57,613 nt of DNA from an uncultured Methanobrevibacter sp. (GCA_900319985.1 ONQL01000010.1:1-57613); one strand, 5' to 3'; shown: positions 1-8,909, numbered from the stretch's first letter. The notes: generated by a model not told the origin, from the sequence alone. A program made the numbers and translations.

Positions 1-1
1 C

Positions 2-616
2 ACTTTCGATTCCGCTAAATGTATCGGTTGTAACACCTGTGTAGAAGCATGTCCTGGTGATTTCATTGCTGCTAACAGTGCTAGCTTAACAGTAGCAATC
101 CCTAGCGTATGTGCTGCATGTGGTTTATGTGTAAAACTTTGTCCTGTTGATGCATTAGACATTGATGTAGAATGGGGTGAAGGTGCACCTGTAGATGCAG
201 AAGGTATCGGAAGAGATGTCGAAAAATGTGATTTCATTGGTGCATGTGCAAACAAATGTCCTACTGAAGCTATTCGTGTAGTTACCAAAACTGGTATGTC
301 CTGCCCTGCTTTAGTAGAAACTGATGCAGAACCATCTTTCACAAGTTGTATTAGATGTGGAGCTTGTGCTTCAGTATGTTCTAACGATGCATTGAAAGTT
401 GAACAATACGAAGTAACCATTGACGGAGAACCTGTATCTAGAGACAGGATTTCATTCAACCCATCTAAATGTGACCAATGTGGTGACTGTATCGAAGCAT
501 GTCCATACGATATGCTCCACGAAACAGACAATCCTAAATTACCAATTGCAGGATTCTGTACTTTATGTGGTCAATGTATGGAAGCATGTCCTGAAGACGC
601 ATTATGTTATAAATAG
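2..616 (+). CDS. mvhB: Polyferredoxin MvhB, 5'-truncated by window edge
   Basis: The last 204 residues of a polyferredoxin; the first full codon in the window is at base 2. Six cysteine motifs of the CxxCxxCxxxC type are visible, for example CIGCNTCVEACP, CDFIGACANKCP and CDQCGDCIEACP, so at least six [4Fe-4S] clusters are bound by this part alone. MvhB of Methanobacteriales carries twelve clusters in six tandem ferredoxin domains and ends the mvhDGAB operon of the F420-non-reducing [NiFe] hydrogenase, which works with heterodisulfide reductase in the cytoplasm. The residue pattern around CNTCVEACPGDFI and KCDFIGACAN matches what I remember of MvhB better than FwdF or EhbK. Its place as the last gene of a + operon, followed by a hairpin terminator and a convergent gene, also fits MvhB. 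Confidence 0.8.
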   Translation, partial: TFDSAKCIGCNTCVEACPGDFIAANSASLTVAIPSVCAACGLCVKLCPVDALDIDVEWGEGAPVDAEGIGRDVEKCDFIGACANKCPTEAIRVVTKTGMSCPALVETDAEPSFTSCIRCGACASVCSNDALKVEQYEVTIDGEPVSRDRISFNPSKCDQCGDCIEACPYDMLHETDNPKLPIAGFCTLCGQCMEACPEDALCYK

Positions 617-654
617 GTGTGAACACACACCTTATTTATTTTCTTTTTTTTTAA
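615..654 (+). terminator. Hairpin plus T-tract terminator after mvhB
   Basis: A 7-bp stem AGGTGTG / CACACCT (615-621 with 626-632, loop AACA) overlaps the stop codon and runs into a T-rich stretch to about 654. It sits between two convergent genes and looks like an intrinsic terminator for the + operon. Confidence 0.55.
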
Positions 655-661
655 AAATTAG

Positions 662-1918
662 TTATAATTTATCCATTACTGTTTTTCCGTTGACTATGGT
701 CATTACGGGCATTCCAATATATTCAACACCGTCAAATGGTGAGTATTCTGCTTTTGTTTCAAATTCTTCAATATTGAATCTGCCTTCTTTTTTCAAGTCG
801 ATTATAGTAAAATCAGCATCTTTTCCAATAGCTATTTCTCCCTTGTCTGTCAATCCGTAAACTTTTGAAGCATTTTCAGAAAAGATTTTTGGAATCAAAT
901 TTAAATCTATATTTCCTTTATTGACTTCTGTTAGAAGTAGTGGAACTACAGTTTCTAGGTTTGGTATCCCTGGTGAGGAGTTCCAGACTCCCTTTTGCTT
1001 GTCTTCCATGGTGTGTGGGGCATGGTCTGTTCCAATGATGGATGTCTCATCAAGATCTGATATTGTGATGCTGTCCTGCTTTTCTCTTAGTGGAGGATTT
1101 GTTTTTATGAATGTATCATATATATTGTATGATGAATTGTCTAATAATAAATGGTGTGGTGTAAATTCCCAACTTACGGGGTATGTTTTACTTGCATTTT
1201 TTGCAAGACTTAGTGATTTCCTTGAGCTTAGATGGCATATATGCAAAGATAAATTATTTGCTCTTGCAAGTTCAATAGCTTGCTTTACAGATTCATCTTC
1301 AGATATGGCAGGTCTTGCATAACTATAGTCAATTGCTTTGTTTTCATCTTTTCCCTTTAATCTTGAAGTTTCTTTTTCAACAATTGATTTTTTCTCACAA
1401 TGAGTAGCTACAAGTCCGTTATATTCTGTTTTTTCTTTTAATAGTCCTAAATTGTGGAAATTTTCTGCCAGTTGTTCATCGCTTTCCAAATCCATAAATA
1501 TTTTGAATGCGATTGGATTTAGTTTTATCATCTTTTCCATTTCTTCAAGTGTGTTTGTTCCAACCATAAGCTCGAAATTAACGACAGATTTGGATTCAGC
1601 TATCTTTATTTTTTCTTTGAGTGCTTTGTAAGTATTAGTTTTTGGAAGTGTGTTTGGCATGTCGAAGACTGTGGTGAATCCTCCATTTGCAGCACTTAAA
1701 CTTCCTGTTTTAAAATCTTCTTTTTGAGTTAGCCCTGGATCTCTAAAGTGTATATGCGGGTCAATAAAACCTGGAAGAACATAATTGTTTTTAGCATCTA
1801 TTGTTTTGTCTGCTTCAAGTGGTGTTTTTGAAATGTCTGCAATTTTTCCTTCATCAACTTTGATGTAATAATCTCCAGTTTCATCGACTAATCTACAATT
1901 TTTTATTACTAAATCCAT
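662..1918 (-). CDS. pyrC: Dihydroorotase
   Basis: A 418-residue amidohydrolase that cyclises N-carbamoyl-L-aspartate to dihydroorotate in de novo pyrimidine synthesis. The N-terminal metal-binding motif GFIDPHIHFRDPG (about residues 50-62) is intact. Further metal ligands are visible at ATHCE and HICHLSS, and the late Asp lies in GTDHAPH. Length is normal for class I dihydroorotases. The ATG is preceded by an AGGAG ribosome site. Convergent with mvhB and divergent from the next gene; no other pyrimidine gene is adjacent. Confidence 0.93.
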   Translation of the reverse strand: MDLVIKNCRLVDETGDYYIKVDEGKIADISKTPLEADKTIDAKNNYVLPGFIDPHIHFRDPGLTQKEDFKTGSLSAANGGFTTVFDMPNTLPKTNTYKALKEKIKIAESKSVVNFELMVGTNTLEEMEKMIKLNPIAFKIFMDLESDEQLAENFHNLGLLKEKTEYNGLVATHCEKKSIVEKETSRLKGKDENKAIDYSYARPAISEDESVKQAIELARANNLSLHICHLSSRKSLSLAKNASKTYPVSWEFTPHHLLLDNSSYNIYDTFIKTNPPLREKQDSITISDLDETSIIGTDHAPHTMEDKQKGVWNSSPGIPNLETVVPLLLTEVNKGNIDLNLIPKIFSENASKVYGLTDKGEIAIGKDADFTIIDLKKEGRFNIEEFETKAEYSPFDGVEYIGMPVMTIVNGKTVMDKL

Positions 1919-2007
1919 GTTTTAACTCCTAAAGGTCATTTGTTATTTTTAATTATGTTTTTTATTTAACATAAATTTTTTTTAATTTAAAATTCATATC
2001 TTAATAT

Positions 2008-3090
2008 ATGTCCCATATTTCATCAATTCTTAAACGAGACACGGATTTATTTTATAATGATTTGAAATGCAAATCTGAATTTTCAAATGATTCATGTGAT
2101 ATTGATTTAGTTGCTGATTTTACAGAATATAATCCTTTGCATAATGGTCATTTTCATTGCATGAAGACTGCAAGGGATACATTTCCCGATTCGCTTTTTG
2201 TTGCTATTGTGCCGGGATTATTTGAAAGAAGTGGTAGGGGTATTCCATATATACTTCCAAGGGAACTTCGAGCTGAAATAGCAATTGCAGTTGGAGCGGA
2301 TATTGTTGTTGAAGGCCCACCTATGGGGATTATGGGTTCTGGTCAATATTCTCTGTGTCTTTGTAAAATGTTTAAAGCATTAAACACTTCATATATTCCG
2401 AGAGGTTATAAAAAAGTGGAGGGGATTGATGAAATTTTAAAAAGGATTAATATGGGTCATCATATTGCTCCAAGACCATATAAAATAGTTGATAAAACGA
2501 CAGGTGAAATTCTTTTAAAAGACAAACTTGAAGAGGATAACTATGTCATAACCTCTTTTGCCAATTCATTATCAAAAATAGGCTTTGATTATACTGATAA
2601 ATTTTTATTTGTTGAGAGGATTGGTGGCGTTAGCGGTACTTTGATAAGACAAAGCATTATTGAAGATAATTTTACCAATGTATTGGACATGATGCCTCAA
2701 AAAACAATTGATGTGCTGCAGGATGCAATTAAAAATGATTCAATCATATATGGTATTCGTGATGAGAATGCTATTTTGGATACTGCTAATAATTTCACGT
2801 TTGAGCAGCTATCTAGTTTAAATTTATTCAATGAAAAATTAGCAAGAAATATTGTCGATAATCGATTTTTCGATGATATTGATGAATTAAAAAAATCTAT
2901 ACTTTACGGATTTTCAACTCATTATAAAGAACGTATTTTAAGTATTTTAGAAAATCCTATTGAAAAAAGCAGAATCTCAGAATATATTGATGGATACCCA
3001 TCAAATATTCGAGTTTTAGGATATAAGAGTAAAGAGTGTTTAGAAAAGTTTAAGCAGAAAATAAATAATGAAAATGTTTCATTATTTTAA
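2008..3090 (+). CDS. TmcAL-like nucleotidyltransferase (COG1323 type)
   Basis: A 360-residue HIGH-superfamily nucleotidyltransferase. The signature DFTEYNPLHNGH (about residues 36-47) is the ATP-binding motif of the bacterial tRNA(Met) cytidine acetate ligase TmcAL/YlbM, and GGVSGTLIRQS (about 208-218) corresponds to the family's second motif. In bacteria TmcAL uses acetate and ATP to make N4-acetylcytidine in elongator tRNA(Met). Whether this archaeal member does so is not known to me, so only the nucleotidyltransferase fold is firm. No ribosome site precedes the ATG, and the transcript may be leaderless. Its stop codon overlaps the stop of the convergent zinc-finger gene by four bases. Confidence 0.6.
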   Translation: MSHISSILKRDTDLFYNDLKCKSEFSNDSCDIDLVADFTEYNPLHNGHFHCMKTARDTFPDSLFVAIVPGLFERSGRGIPYILPRELRAEIAIAVGADIVVEGPPMGIMGSGQYSLCLCKMFKALNTSYIPRGYKKVEGIDEILKRINMGHHIAPRPYKIVDKTTGEILLKDKLEEDNYVITSFANSLSKIGFDYTDKFLFVERIGGVSGTLIRQSIIEDNFTNVLDMMPQKTIDVLQDAIKNDSIIYGIRDENAILDTANNFTFEQLSSLNLFNEKLARNIVDNRFFDDIDELKKSILYGFSTHYKERILSILENPIEKSRISEYIDGYPSNIRVLGYKSKECLEKFKQKINNENVSLF

Positions 3091-4124
3091 TGGCTGCTTA
3101 AAGCATTGTTAATTACATTTTGTGGATTTGAAAGTCCAAATACTGCATCCATGAATGTTGGATAGCTTGAATGTAACACGAATAAATATATTAAGTAATA
3201 GATTACAATCAAAATAACAATAACCAAAACTATTGTTAATAATATGTCTACAGCATTCATAGGCTCTTTTTCTTCTTTATAATTTAAGTTATGGATATTG
3301 TCTCCATTTTTCCCGATTTCTTTGTTTTCAATGGCCATATCCATTTTTGGTTCAACACCTTGTTCCTTCATGATTTCTGCTCTAATCCTTGCTTCCATCT
3401 CATCAGGTGTTTCTGGACGAGATTTAACTAGTTTTTGGTCTTGAGCAGGGGTTTCACTAGGTGTGTATGGTTTTCTAGTTAAAGATCCGTATTGTTCTTC
3501 ATCTTTTGCGAGCTGTTCGTTTAATGGAACTTCATTTTCATCAAAGTATAAATCGTCCAAATATTTTTCATATTTGTCTTCTAAATCAGCTCTTGCGCTG
3601 GTTGTTTGTGGTTCAAAAGAATGGTCAGGATATATGAATTCCTCTTCTTGAGGAGCTTTTACTGGTTCTTCAGCATAATACTTAGCTTCATTTTGAACAG
3701 GAGCTTGTGGTTTTTCATTTTCGTATAAATATGATGATTCAAGACCTCCAGAATAGTTTATATTCTCTTTTATATTATATGGAGAGTCTTCACTGATTTT
3801 TTGATATTCTTGTGTGATTGGTTCTTCAGAAGTATATATTACTTCTTCTTGAGTAGCATATATGTTTTCAACAGGTGCTTGTTCGACAGGTGGTTGTTCG
3901 GCAACAGGTTGTTCAGCAGGTGCTTGTTCGACAGGTGGTTGTTCGGCAACAGGTTGTTCAGCAGGTTCTGCGTTATTTTCTAATCCGATGCCCACAATTT
4001 TTTGTAAACAGTCTTTACAATAAATTTTGCCTGCTATTTCCAAACCACATTCTTTACAAATTGGTTTTCCGCAAATCGCACATATGTCTGTGCTTTCTCT
4101 TTCTGGATGATAATGACATGCCAT
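3087..4124 (-). CDS. Zinc-finger protein with Pro/Glu-rich repeats and C-terminal membrane anchor
   Basis: 345 residues. The N-terminal 45 residues hold a B-box-like zinc-binding module with paired Cys/His (CHYHPE, CAICGKPICKECG, CKDC). Next comes a low-complexity Pro/Glu/Val/Ala segment of about 15-residue repeats (PAEQPVAEQPPVEQA), then a long acidic linker. One hydrophobic helix lies at about residues 292-316, followed by a short tail. The layout suggests a tail-anchored membrane protein with a cytoplasmic zinc module. I do not recognise a specific function. Composition and repeats suggest fast evolution. Confidence 0.6.
   Translation of the reverse strand: MACHYHPERESTDICAICGKPICKECGLEIAGKIYCKDCLQKIVGIGLENNAEPAEQPVAEQPPVEQAPAEQPVAEQPPVEQAPVENIYATQEEVIYTSEEPITQEYQKISEDSPYNIKENINYSGGLESSYLYENEKPQAPVQNEAKYYAEEPVKAPQEEEFIYPDHSFEPQTTSARADLEDKYEKYLDDLYFDENEVPLNEQLAKDEEQYGSLTRKPYTPSETPAQDQKLVKSRPETPDEMEARIRAEIMKEQGVEPKMDMAIENKEIGKNGDNIHNLNYKEEKEPMNAVDILLTIVLVIVILIVIYYLIYLFVLHSSYPTFMDAVFGLSNPQNVINNALSSH
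3872..3961. repeat. Two perfect 45-bp tandem repeats in the zinc-finger gene
   Basis: Two adjacent identical copies (3872-3916 and 3917-3961), followed by a partial third start, encode the 15-residue PAEQPVAEQPPVEQA unit twice. The length is a multiple of three, so copy number can change without breaking the frame. Confidence 0.85.
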
Positions 4125-4324
4125 AATTAAACACTCTCTAATTTTAATTTAATAATTTAATATTTTTTCTTTTATTTATATAAAATTTGCTATTAATTCT
4201 TGTTTTCATAATCTTTTTTTTAAAAATATAATTTTTATTTTTTAAGCACGATTAAAAGCTTTTTATTTTTTTCATAGATTTTTATAAATTGTTTAATTTT
4301 AATTTAGAATGGTGTGGTTTAAAT

Positions 4325-4555
4325 TTATTTTTTTGTATTTTCAATGATTTTCTCAGACACGATTTCTGAAGATATCAAATCATCGGCTGTTGTTAAAAAG
4401 CTTCCAAGGCTTTTTGAAGTAATTTTATAATTTATGGTATTATTTGTTAAGTGTGACTCAAGAAAATCTTCATTGTCTACTTCTAAACTGTTGAATATAT
4501 GTTTTGCATCTTTTTTATTTTTGTAAACGAATTTTATGTTTCCAGATATTTTCAT
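4325..4555 (-). CDS. pcc1: KEOPS complex subunit Pcc1
   Basis: A 76-residue protein with the Pcc1/CTAG fold pattern: a short beta strand with basic residues, a helix ending in SLEVDN, then a C-terminal helix with the typical LGSFLTTADDLISS pattern. Pcc1 dimerises the KEOPS complex, which makes the t6A modification of ANN-decoding tRNAs. Length is normal for archaeal Pcc1. The ATG follows GTGAT-N3, the local ribosome-site pattern. It stands alone in AT-rich DNA. Confidence 0.75.
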   Translation of the reverse strand: MKISGNIKFVYKNKKDAKHIFNSLEVDNEDFLESHLTNNTINYKITSKSLGSFLTTADDLISSEIVSEKIIENTKK

Positions 4556-4695
4556 AATATCACTAATTATGCTTGTTATGATGTTATATGTTATTTTATT
4601 TAAAATAATTTTACTATCAAATTTTGAAAATATGGTAACCTTTATTAATAACTTAATTAATATATTTAAGTATTCTATTATATTATGATATATAA

Positions 4696-4780
4696 TTTTT
4701 ATATAGCTATTTTCATAACTGTCTTATTCATAGCTATTTTTTAATTAAACATGTTAAACATGTTATTTTTATTTCGGAGG
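4696..4780 (+). promoter_or_regulatory. Likely promoter and leader of the L10e gene
   Basis: A TATA-like element TTTTTATATAG (4696-4706) is followed by a leader of about 60 bases. The leader contains two copies of the palindrome AACATGTT (4748-4755 and 4757-4764) and a GGAGG ribosome site at about 4776-4780, before the ATG at 4788. The sequence ATAGCTATTTT also occurs twice nearby. Whether the palindromes bind a regulator is unknown. Confidence 0.4.
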
Positions 4781-4787
4781 AATAATA

Positions 4788-5236
4788 ATGGTTCGTGCTT
4801 ATACTAGAAGAGATTATATTAGAAAAACCCCAAATTCAAGAATTGTACAATATGATTAAGTTTAGTTGTTAAAAAACCTGCTCAAATTAGACACAATTCT
4901 TTAGAAGCTGCAAGGATCGCTTCTAACAGATTGATGCAAAGAGCTGCTGGAAGATTAGGTTACCACTTAAAATTAAGAGTTTACCCACATCAAATCGTAA
5001 GGGAAAACCCAATGGCAACCGGTGCAGGTGCGGATAGGGTACAAAGTGGTATGAGAAACGCTTTCGGTAAACCTATCAGTGTTGAAGCTATCGTTAAAAA
5101 AGGTCAAAGTATTATCACTATTGACTGTCAAGAAAAGAACTTTGAAGAAGCTAAACTTGCATTAAAAAGAGCAGGTATGAAATTACCGGTTCCATGCAGA
5201 GTTGTTGTTGACAAAGGTCAAGATTTAGTTAAATAG
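4788..5236 (+). pseudogene. rpl10e: Ribosomal protein L10e (uL16), reading frame disrupted
   Basis: Large-subunit protein L10e/uL16, which lines the tRNA passage near the peptidyl-transferase centre. The first 23 codons from the ATG at 4788 read MVRAYTRRDYIRKT...RIVQYD and then hit TAA at 4857. The rest of the protein (LSLVVKKPAQIRHNSLEAAR onward, through RENPMATGAGADR) continues from 4856 in a different frame to the stop at 5236. Compared with the family, about 11 residues (roughly MGNLKDEFPVK) are missing at the join. An in-place deletion of about 34 bases explains both the loss and the frame change. Translation restarting at the ATG at 4931 would lack the conserved N-terminus. As the gene is essential, an assembly error or a second intact copy is likely. 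Confidence 0.85.
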
Positions 5237-5411
5237 ATTTTTTAACTAAAACTTTTTTTTTTACTTTTTTTATGTAATCTTATTTTTAACTATTTTTATA
5301 ATTAAATATTTAAACGTTGAAATTGAAATATTAAATTATATTATTGGCTATGTTTTTTTACATTCTGAATATTGTCAATATAAATATTTTTAAACCAAGA
5401 GGTTATTTTTC

Positions 5412-7688
5412 ATGTATGTTGTAAAATTTGAGGATTTGAATAAATCTGATATTGGAATTGCCGGTGGAAAAGGTGCTAATTTGGGTGAATTAACTCAAGC
5501 AGGTATTCCTGTGCCGCCAGGTTTTGTAGTAACCGCAGAAACTTATGAAAAGTTCATGGAAGACTCTGGAATTAATGGTCAAGTAATGGATATTCTTGAT
5601 AAAATTGATATTAATGATACAAAAGAACTTCAAGCAGCTGCTGAAGAAATTAAATCTTTAATCATTGCTACTCCTATTCCGGATGATATGACTACTTTAA
5701 TTATTGAAGCTTATAATCAACTTTGTCAAAGAGTTGATGAAGATGATACTGATGTAGCTATTCGTTCTTCCGCTACTGCAGAAGATTTACCTGAAGCTTC
5801 ATTTGCAGGTCAACAAGATACTTTTTTACATGTTTCTGGAAATGATGAAGTAATGGAATATATTAGGAAATGTTGGGCTTCTTTATTTGAAGCAAGAGCA
5901 ATTTTTTATAGGGAAGAAAACAATTTCGAACATTCTAAAGTTTATATTGCAGTAGTTGTTCAAAAAATGGCTAATGCTGATAAAGCAGGTGTTATGTTCA
6001 CAGTAAACCCATCTACCGGAGAAGAAATTGCTTTGATTGAAGGATCTTGGGGTCTTGGTGAATCAGTTGTTTCTGGAGATGTAACTCCTGATAATTATCA
6101 GGTTGACAAAAAGAACAATGAAATTGTCAACGTTACCATTAGTGATAAGAAAGTGATGTATACTAATGATGAAGACGGTACTAGTGTAAAAGTTGAAGTT
6201 CCAGAAAATATGAGAAAAGAAAGAGTATTGTCTGATGAAGAGCTCATTGAATTAACTGAAATGGGTAAAAGGGTTCAAGCTCATTATGGTGAACCTATGG
6301 ATACAGAATGGGCTTTTGAAAAGGGTAACTTATTCTTATTACAAGCTAGGCCTATTACTACTTTAGGGGATGATGTTGAAGTAGCTGATGATGAATCTTC
6401 TGATTTAGGGGAAGTTATTGTCAGAGGTTTAGGTGCAAGTCCGGGTATGGCTTCCGGTAAAGTCAAAATCGTTTTAGATATTGATGAATTGGACAAAATT
6501 AAAGATGGCGACATCATGGTTACCACTATGACCACTCCTGATATGGTTCCTGCTATGAGAAGAGCTAGTGGTATTGTAACTGATGAAGGTGGAGTAACCT
6601 GTCATGCATCTATTATTTCTCGTGAATTAGGAATTCCTTGTGTTGTCGGTACTGGTGATGCTACAGGTACATTAAAAGAAAATTCTGGTGTTACTTTAGA
6701 TGGTAAAAAAGGATTAGTATTTGAAGGAATTTCTGAAACTAAAGAGGAAGCAACTCAAGCAACTGCTAATGTTGAAGCTGCTCCAATAATAACTGTAACT
6801 GAAGTCAAAGCTAATGTAAGTATGCCTGAAGCAGCTGAAAAAGCAGCAGCAACCGGTGCAGATGGTGTTGGACTTTTAAGAACTGAACACTTAATGTTAA
6901 CATCTGGAGTTCACCCGGGCAAATTCATTTCTGACGGAAGAGAAGATGAATTAATAGATACTATTGCTGATAAAGTTCAAATTGTAGCAGATGCATTTTA
7001 TCCAAAACCTGTATGGTACAGAACTCTGGATGCACCAACTGATGAATTCATTACTTTGGAAGGTGGTGAAAACGAACCTGAAGAACATAATCCTATGCTC
7101 GGTTGGAGAGGAATCAGAAGAGAATTGGATCAACCTGAAATCCTTAAATGTGAATTCAAAGCAATTCAAAAATTGCACGAAAAAGGATACACAAACATTG
7201 GTATCATGATTCCATTATCTCAAAATCCTGAAGAGCTCAAACAAGCAAAAGCAATTTGTTCCTCAATTGGTTTTGAACCTCACAAAGATGTTGACTTTGG
7301 TATGATGGTTGAAATTCCTGCTGCAGCAATTATGATTGATGAGTATATTAAAGTTGGAATTGACTTTGTTAGTTTAGGAACTAACGATTTAACTCAATAC
7401 ACTCTTGCAGTTGATAGAAACAATGAATTCGTAGCAAAACATTACTCCGAAGAACATCCTGCAGTAATGAAATTAATTGAAAGAACAATTAGAAAATGTG
7501 CTGAAGCAGGAGTAACTTGTAGTATTTGTGGTCAAGCAGGTAGTGTGCCTCACATTGTTGAAAAACTTGTTGCATTTGGAATTACAAGCGTATCTTCCAA
7601 TACTGATGCAATCGCTGATGTGAGAAAGACTGTTGCTAGAGCTGAACAAAAAATTATTCTCGACGCTGCCCGTAAACGTTTAGAATAA
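5412..7688 (+). CDS. ppsA: Phosphoenolpyruvate synthase
   Basis: A 758-residue pyruvate, water dikinase that converts pyruvate and ATP to PEP, AMP and phosphate for gluconeogenesis from autotrophically fixed carbon. The N-terminal ATP-grasp-like domain contains the KGANLGEL and IRSSATAEDLPEASFAGQQ motifs. The swivel domain carries the phosphohistidine motif GGVTCHAS, with His at about residue 398. The C-terminal PEP-binding barrel contains LRTEH, GTNDLTQY and the catalytic CGQAG. Length and domains are complete. The ATG follows an AGAGGTT ribosome site. Confidence 0.96.
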   Translation: MYVVKFEDLNKSDIGIAGGKGANLGELTQAGIPVPPGFVVTAETYEKFMEDSGINGQVMDILDKIDINDTKELQAAAEEIKSLIIATPIPDDMTTLIIEAYNQLCQRVDEDDTDVAIRSSATAEDLPEASFAGQQDTFLHVSGNDEVMEYIRKCWASLFEARAIFYREENNFEHSKVYIAVVVQKMANADKAGVMFTVNPSTGEEIALIEGSWGLGESVVSGDVTPDNYQVDKKNNEIVNVTISDKKVMYTNDEDGTSVKVEVPENMRKERVLSDEELIELTEMGKRVQAHYGEPMDTEWAFEKGNLFLLQARPITTLGDDVEVADDESSDLGEVIVRGLGASPGMASGKVKIVLDIDELDKIKDGDIMVTTMTTPDMVPAMRRASGIVTDEGGVTCHASIISRELGIPCVVGTGDATGTLKENSGVTLDGKKGLVFEGISETKEEATQATANVEAAPIITVTEVKANVSMPEAAEKAAATGADGVGLLRTEHLMLTSGVHPGKFISDGREDELIDTIADKVQIVADAFYPKPVWYRTLDAPTDEFITLEGGENEPEEHNPMLGWRGIRRELDQPEILKCEFKAIQKLHEKGYTNIGIMIPLSQNPEELKQAKAICSSIGFEPHKDVDFGMMVEIPAAAIMIDEYIKVGIDFVSLGTNDLTQYTLAVDRNNEFVAKHYSEEHPAVMKLIERTIRKCAEAGVTCSICGQAGSVPHIVEKLVAFGITSVSSNTDAIADVRKTVARAEQKIILDAARKRLE

Positions 7689-7696
7689 TTTATTAT

Positions 7697-7716
7697 TTCT
7701 TTTTTTTTTTATTTTT
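7697..7716 (+). terminator. T-tract terminator after ppsA
   Basis: A run of eleven T within a longer T-rich stretch starts just after the ppsA stop and precedes the separate mfnA leader. Oligo-T tracts are the usual archaeal termination signal. Confidence 0.4.
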
Positions 7717-7748
7717 ATTTATTAATTATTTTTAGATTAGGTTATTTT

Positions 7749-8906
7749 ATGCAAGATGAACCAATGGATAAGGAAGATATTTTAAAAGAGTTAAATGAAT
7801 TTCATGAGTTGGATTGTAAATATTCTGATGGTAGAATTTTAGGGTCTATGTGTACTGAAGCACATCCATTTGCAAAAGAAATTTATTGTAAATTTTTGGA
7901 TACAAATTTGGGTGACCCTGGTTTATTTAAAGGAACCAAACATATAGAAAATGAAGTTATTAAATCTATTGGTAATTTGCTATCTCTTGAAAGAGCATAT
8001 GGTAATATTGTTACTGGAGGTACAGAAGCTAATCTTATGGCTATTCGCGCTGCAAGAAATCATGCAAGAAAATATAAAGGAATTAAAAATGGTGAGATAA
8101 TCATTCCTTCATCTGCTCATTTTTCATTTAAAAAGGCAGCGGACATGCTTAATTTAAAAATTGTTGAAGCAGATTTGGATGAAAATTATAAAATCGATGT
8201 GGAATCTGTTAAGGAGTCCATTTCTGAAAATACTGTTGCTATTGTTGCTATAGCTGGAACTACTGAATTGGGTTTAATTGACCCTATTGAAGAAATTTCC
8301 AAAATTGCTCAGGAGCATAATATCTATTTCCATGTTGATGCTGCGTTTGGAGGTTTTTCAATTCCATTTCTTAAAGATTCCGGTTATGATTTTCCGGTTT
8401 TTGATTTTTCATTAGATGGAGTTTGCTCCATTACTGTTGACCCTCATAAAATGGGTTTGGCGCCTATTCCTGCTGGGGGAATCATTTTTAGAAAAGAAGA
8501 ATATCTGCAGGTCATGGCCGTTGATTCTCCATATCTTACAGTTAAAACTCAGTCAACTATTGTGGGAACTCGTTTAGGTGCATCTTCTGCAGCTACTTAT
8601 GCAATAATGAAATATTTCGGTAAAAAAGGATATTCCAAACTTGCTAAATCTTTAATGGACAATACTTATTTTTTAAAAGAGGGTTTGGAAAATATTGGCT
8701 ATGATATTGTTTGCGAGCCTGAATTGAATATCATCGCTTTCAATCATCCTGAAATTGAAGCTCATGAGTTTTCTGAAAAATTAGATCAATTGGGTTGGAA
8801 GGTATCTGTTGCAAAATGTCCTATTGCAATTAGGATTGTATTGATGAATCATATTAAAAAAAGTCATTTGGAAGAATTGTTAGAAGATTTGGAAAAAATC
8901 TACTAA
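7749..8906 (+). CDS. mfnA: L-tyrosine/L-aspartate decarboxylase MfnA
   Basis: A 385-residue PLP-dependent group II decarboxylase. The PLP-binding lysine lies in VDPHKMG (about residue 234), with the Asp that contacts the pyridine ring in FHVDAAFGG and the TGGTEANLMA substrate/cofactor loop upstream. In methanogens MfnA makes tyramine for methanofuran; homologues also act on aspartate to give beta-alanine for coenzyme A. Methanobacteriales members are usually annotated for tyrosine. The length is typical. The ATG at 7749 follows AGGTTAT. The next gene, convergent, also serves a C1-carrier pathway (methanopterin). Confidence 0.9.
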   Translation: MQDEPMDKEDILKELNEFHELDCKYSDGRILGSMCTEAHPFAKEIYCKFLDTNLGDPGLFKGTKHIENEVIKSIGNLLSLERAYGNIVTGGTEANLMAIRAARNHARKYKGIKNGEIIIPSSAHFSFKKAADMLNLKIVEADLDENYKIDVESVKESISENTVAIVAIAGTTELGLIDPIEEISKIAQEHNIYFHVDAAFGGFSIPFLKDSGYDFPVFDFSLDGVCSITVDPHKMGLAPIPAGGIIFRKEEYLQVMAVDSPYLTVKTQSTIVGTRLGASSAATYAIMKYFGKKGYSKLAKSLMDNTYFLKEGLENIGYDIVCEPELNIIAFNHPEIEAHEFSEKLDQLGWKVSVAKCPIAIRIVLMNHIKKSHLEELLEDLEKIY

Positions 8907-8909
8907 CTT

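Noticed and set aside
1..616. Partial polyferredoxin considered as FwdF or EhbK
   Set aside because: Both are normally inside longer operons, while this gene ends its operon; residue patterns fit MvhB better.
420..860. 146-residue + frame overlapping mvhB and pyrC
   Set aside because: Runs through the mvhB terminator and antisense to pyrC; composition is not protein-like, and both real genes are certain.
3872..3961. Tandem repeat considered as a short CRISPR array
   Set aside because: Copies are directly adjacent without spacers and lie in frame within a coding region.
3801..4126. Two + frames with repeated residues opposite the zinc-finger gene
   Set aside because: They only mirror the 45-bp tandem repeats on the other strand; no ribosome site and no plausible composition.
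4848..4860. L10e frame break considered as an intron or programmed frameshift
   Set aside because: Sequence is missing rather than inserted, stops occur in both frames at the join, and there is no slippery sequence or bulge-helix-bulge-like structure.
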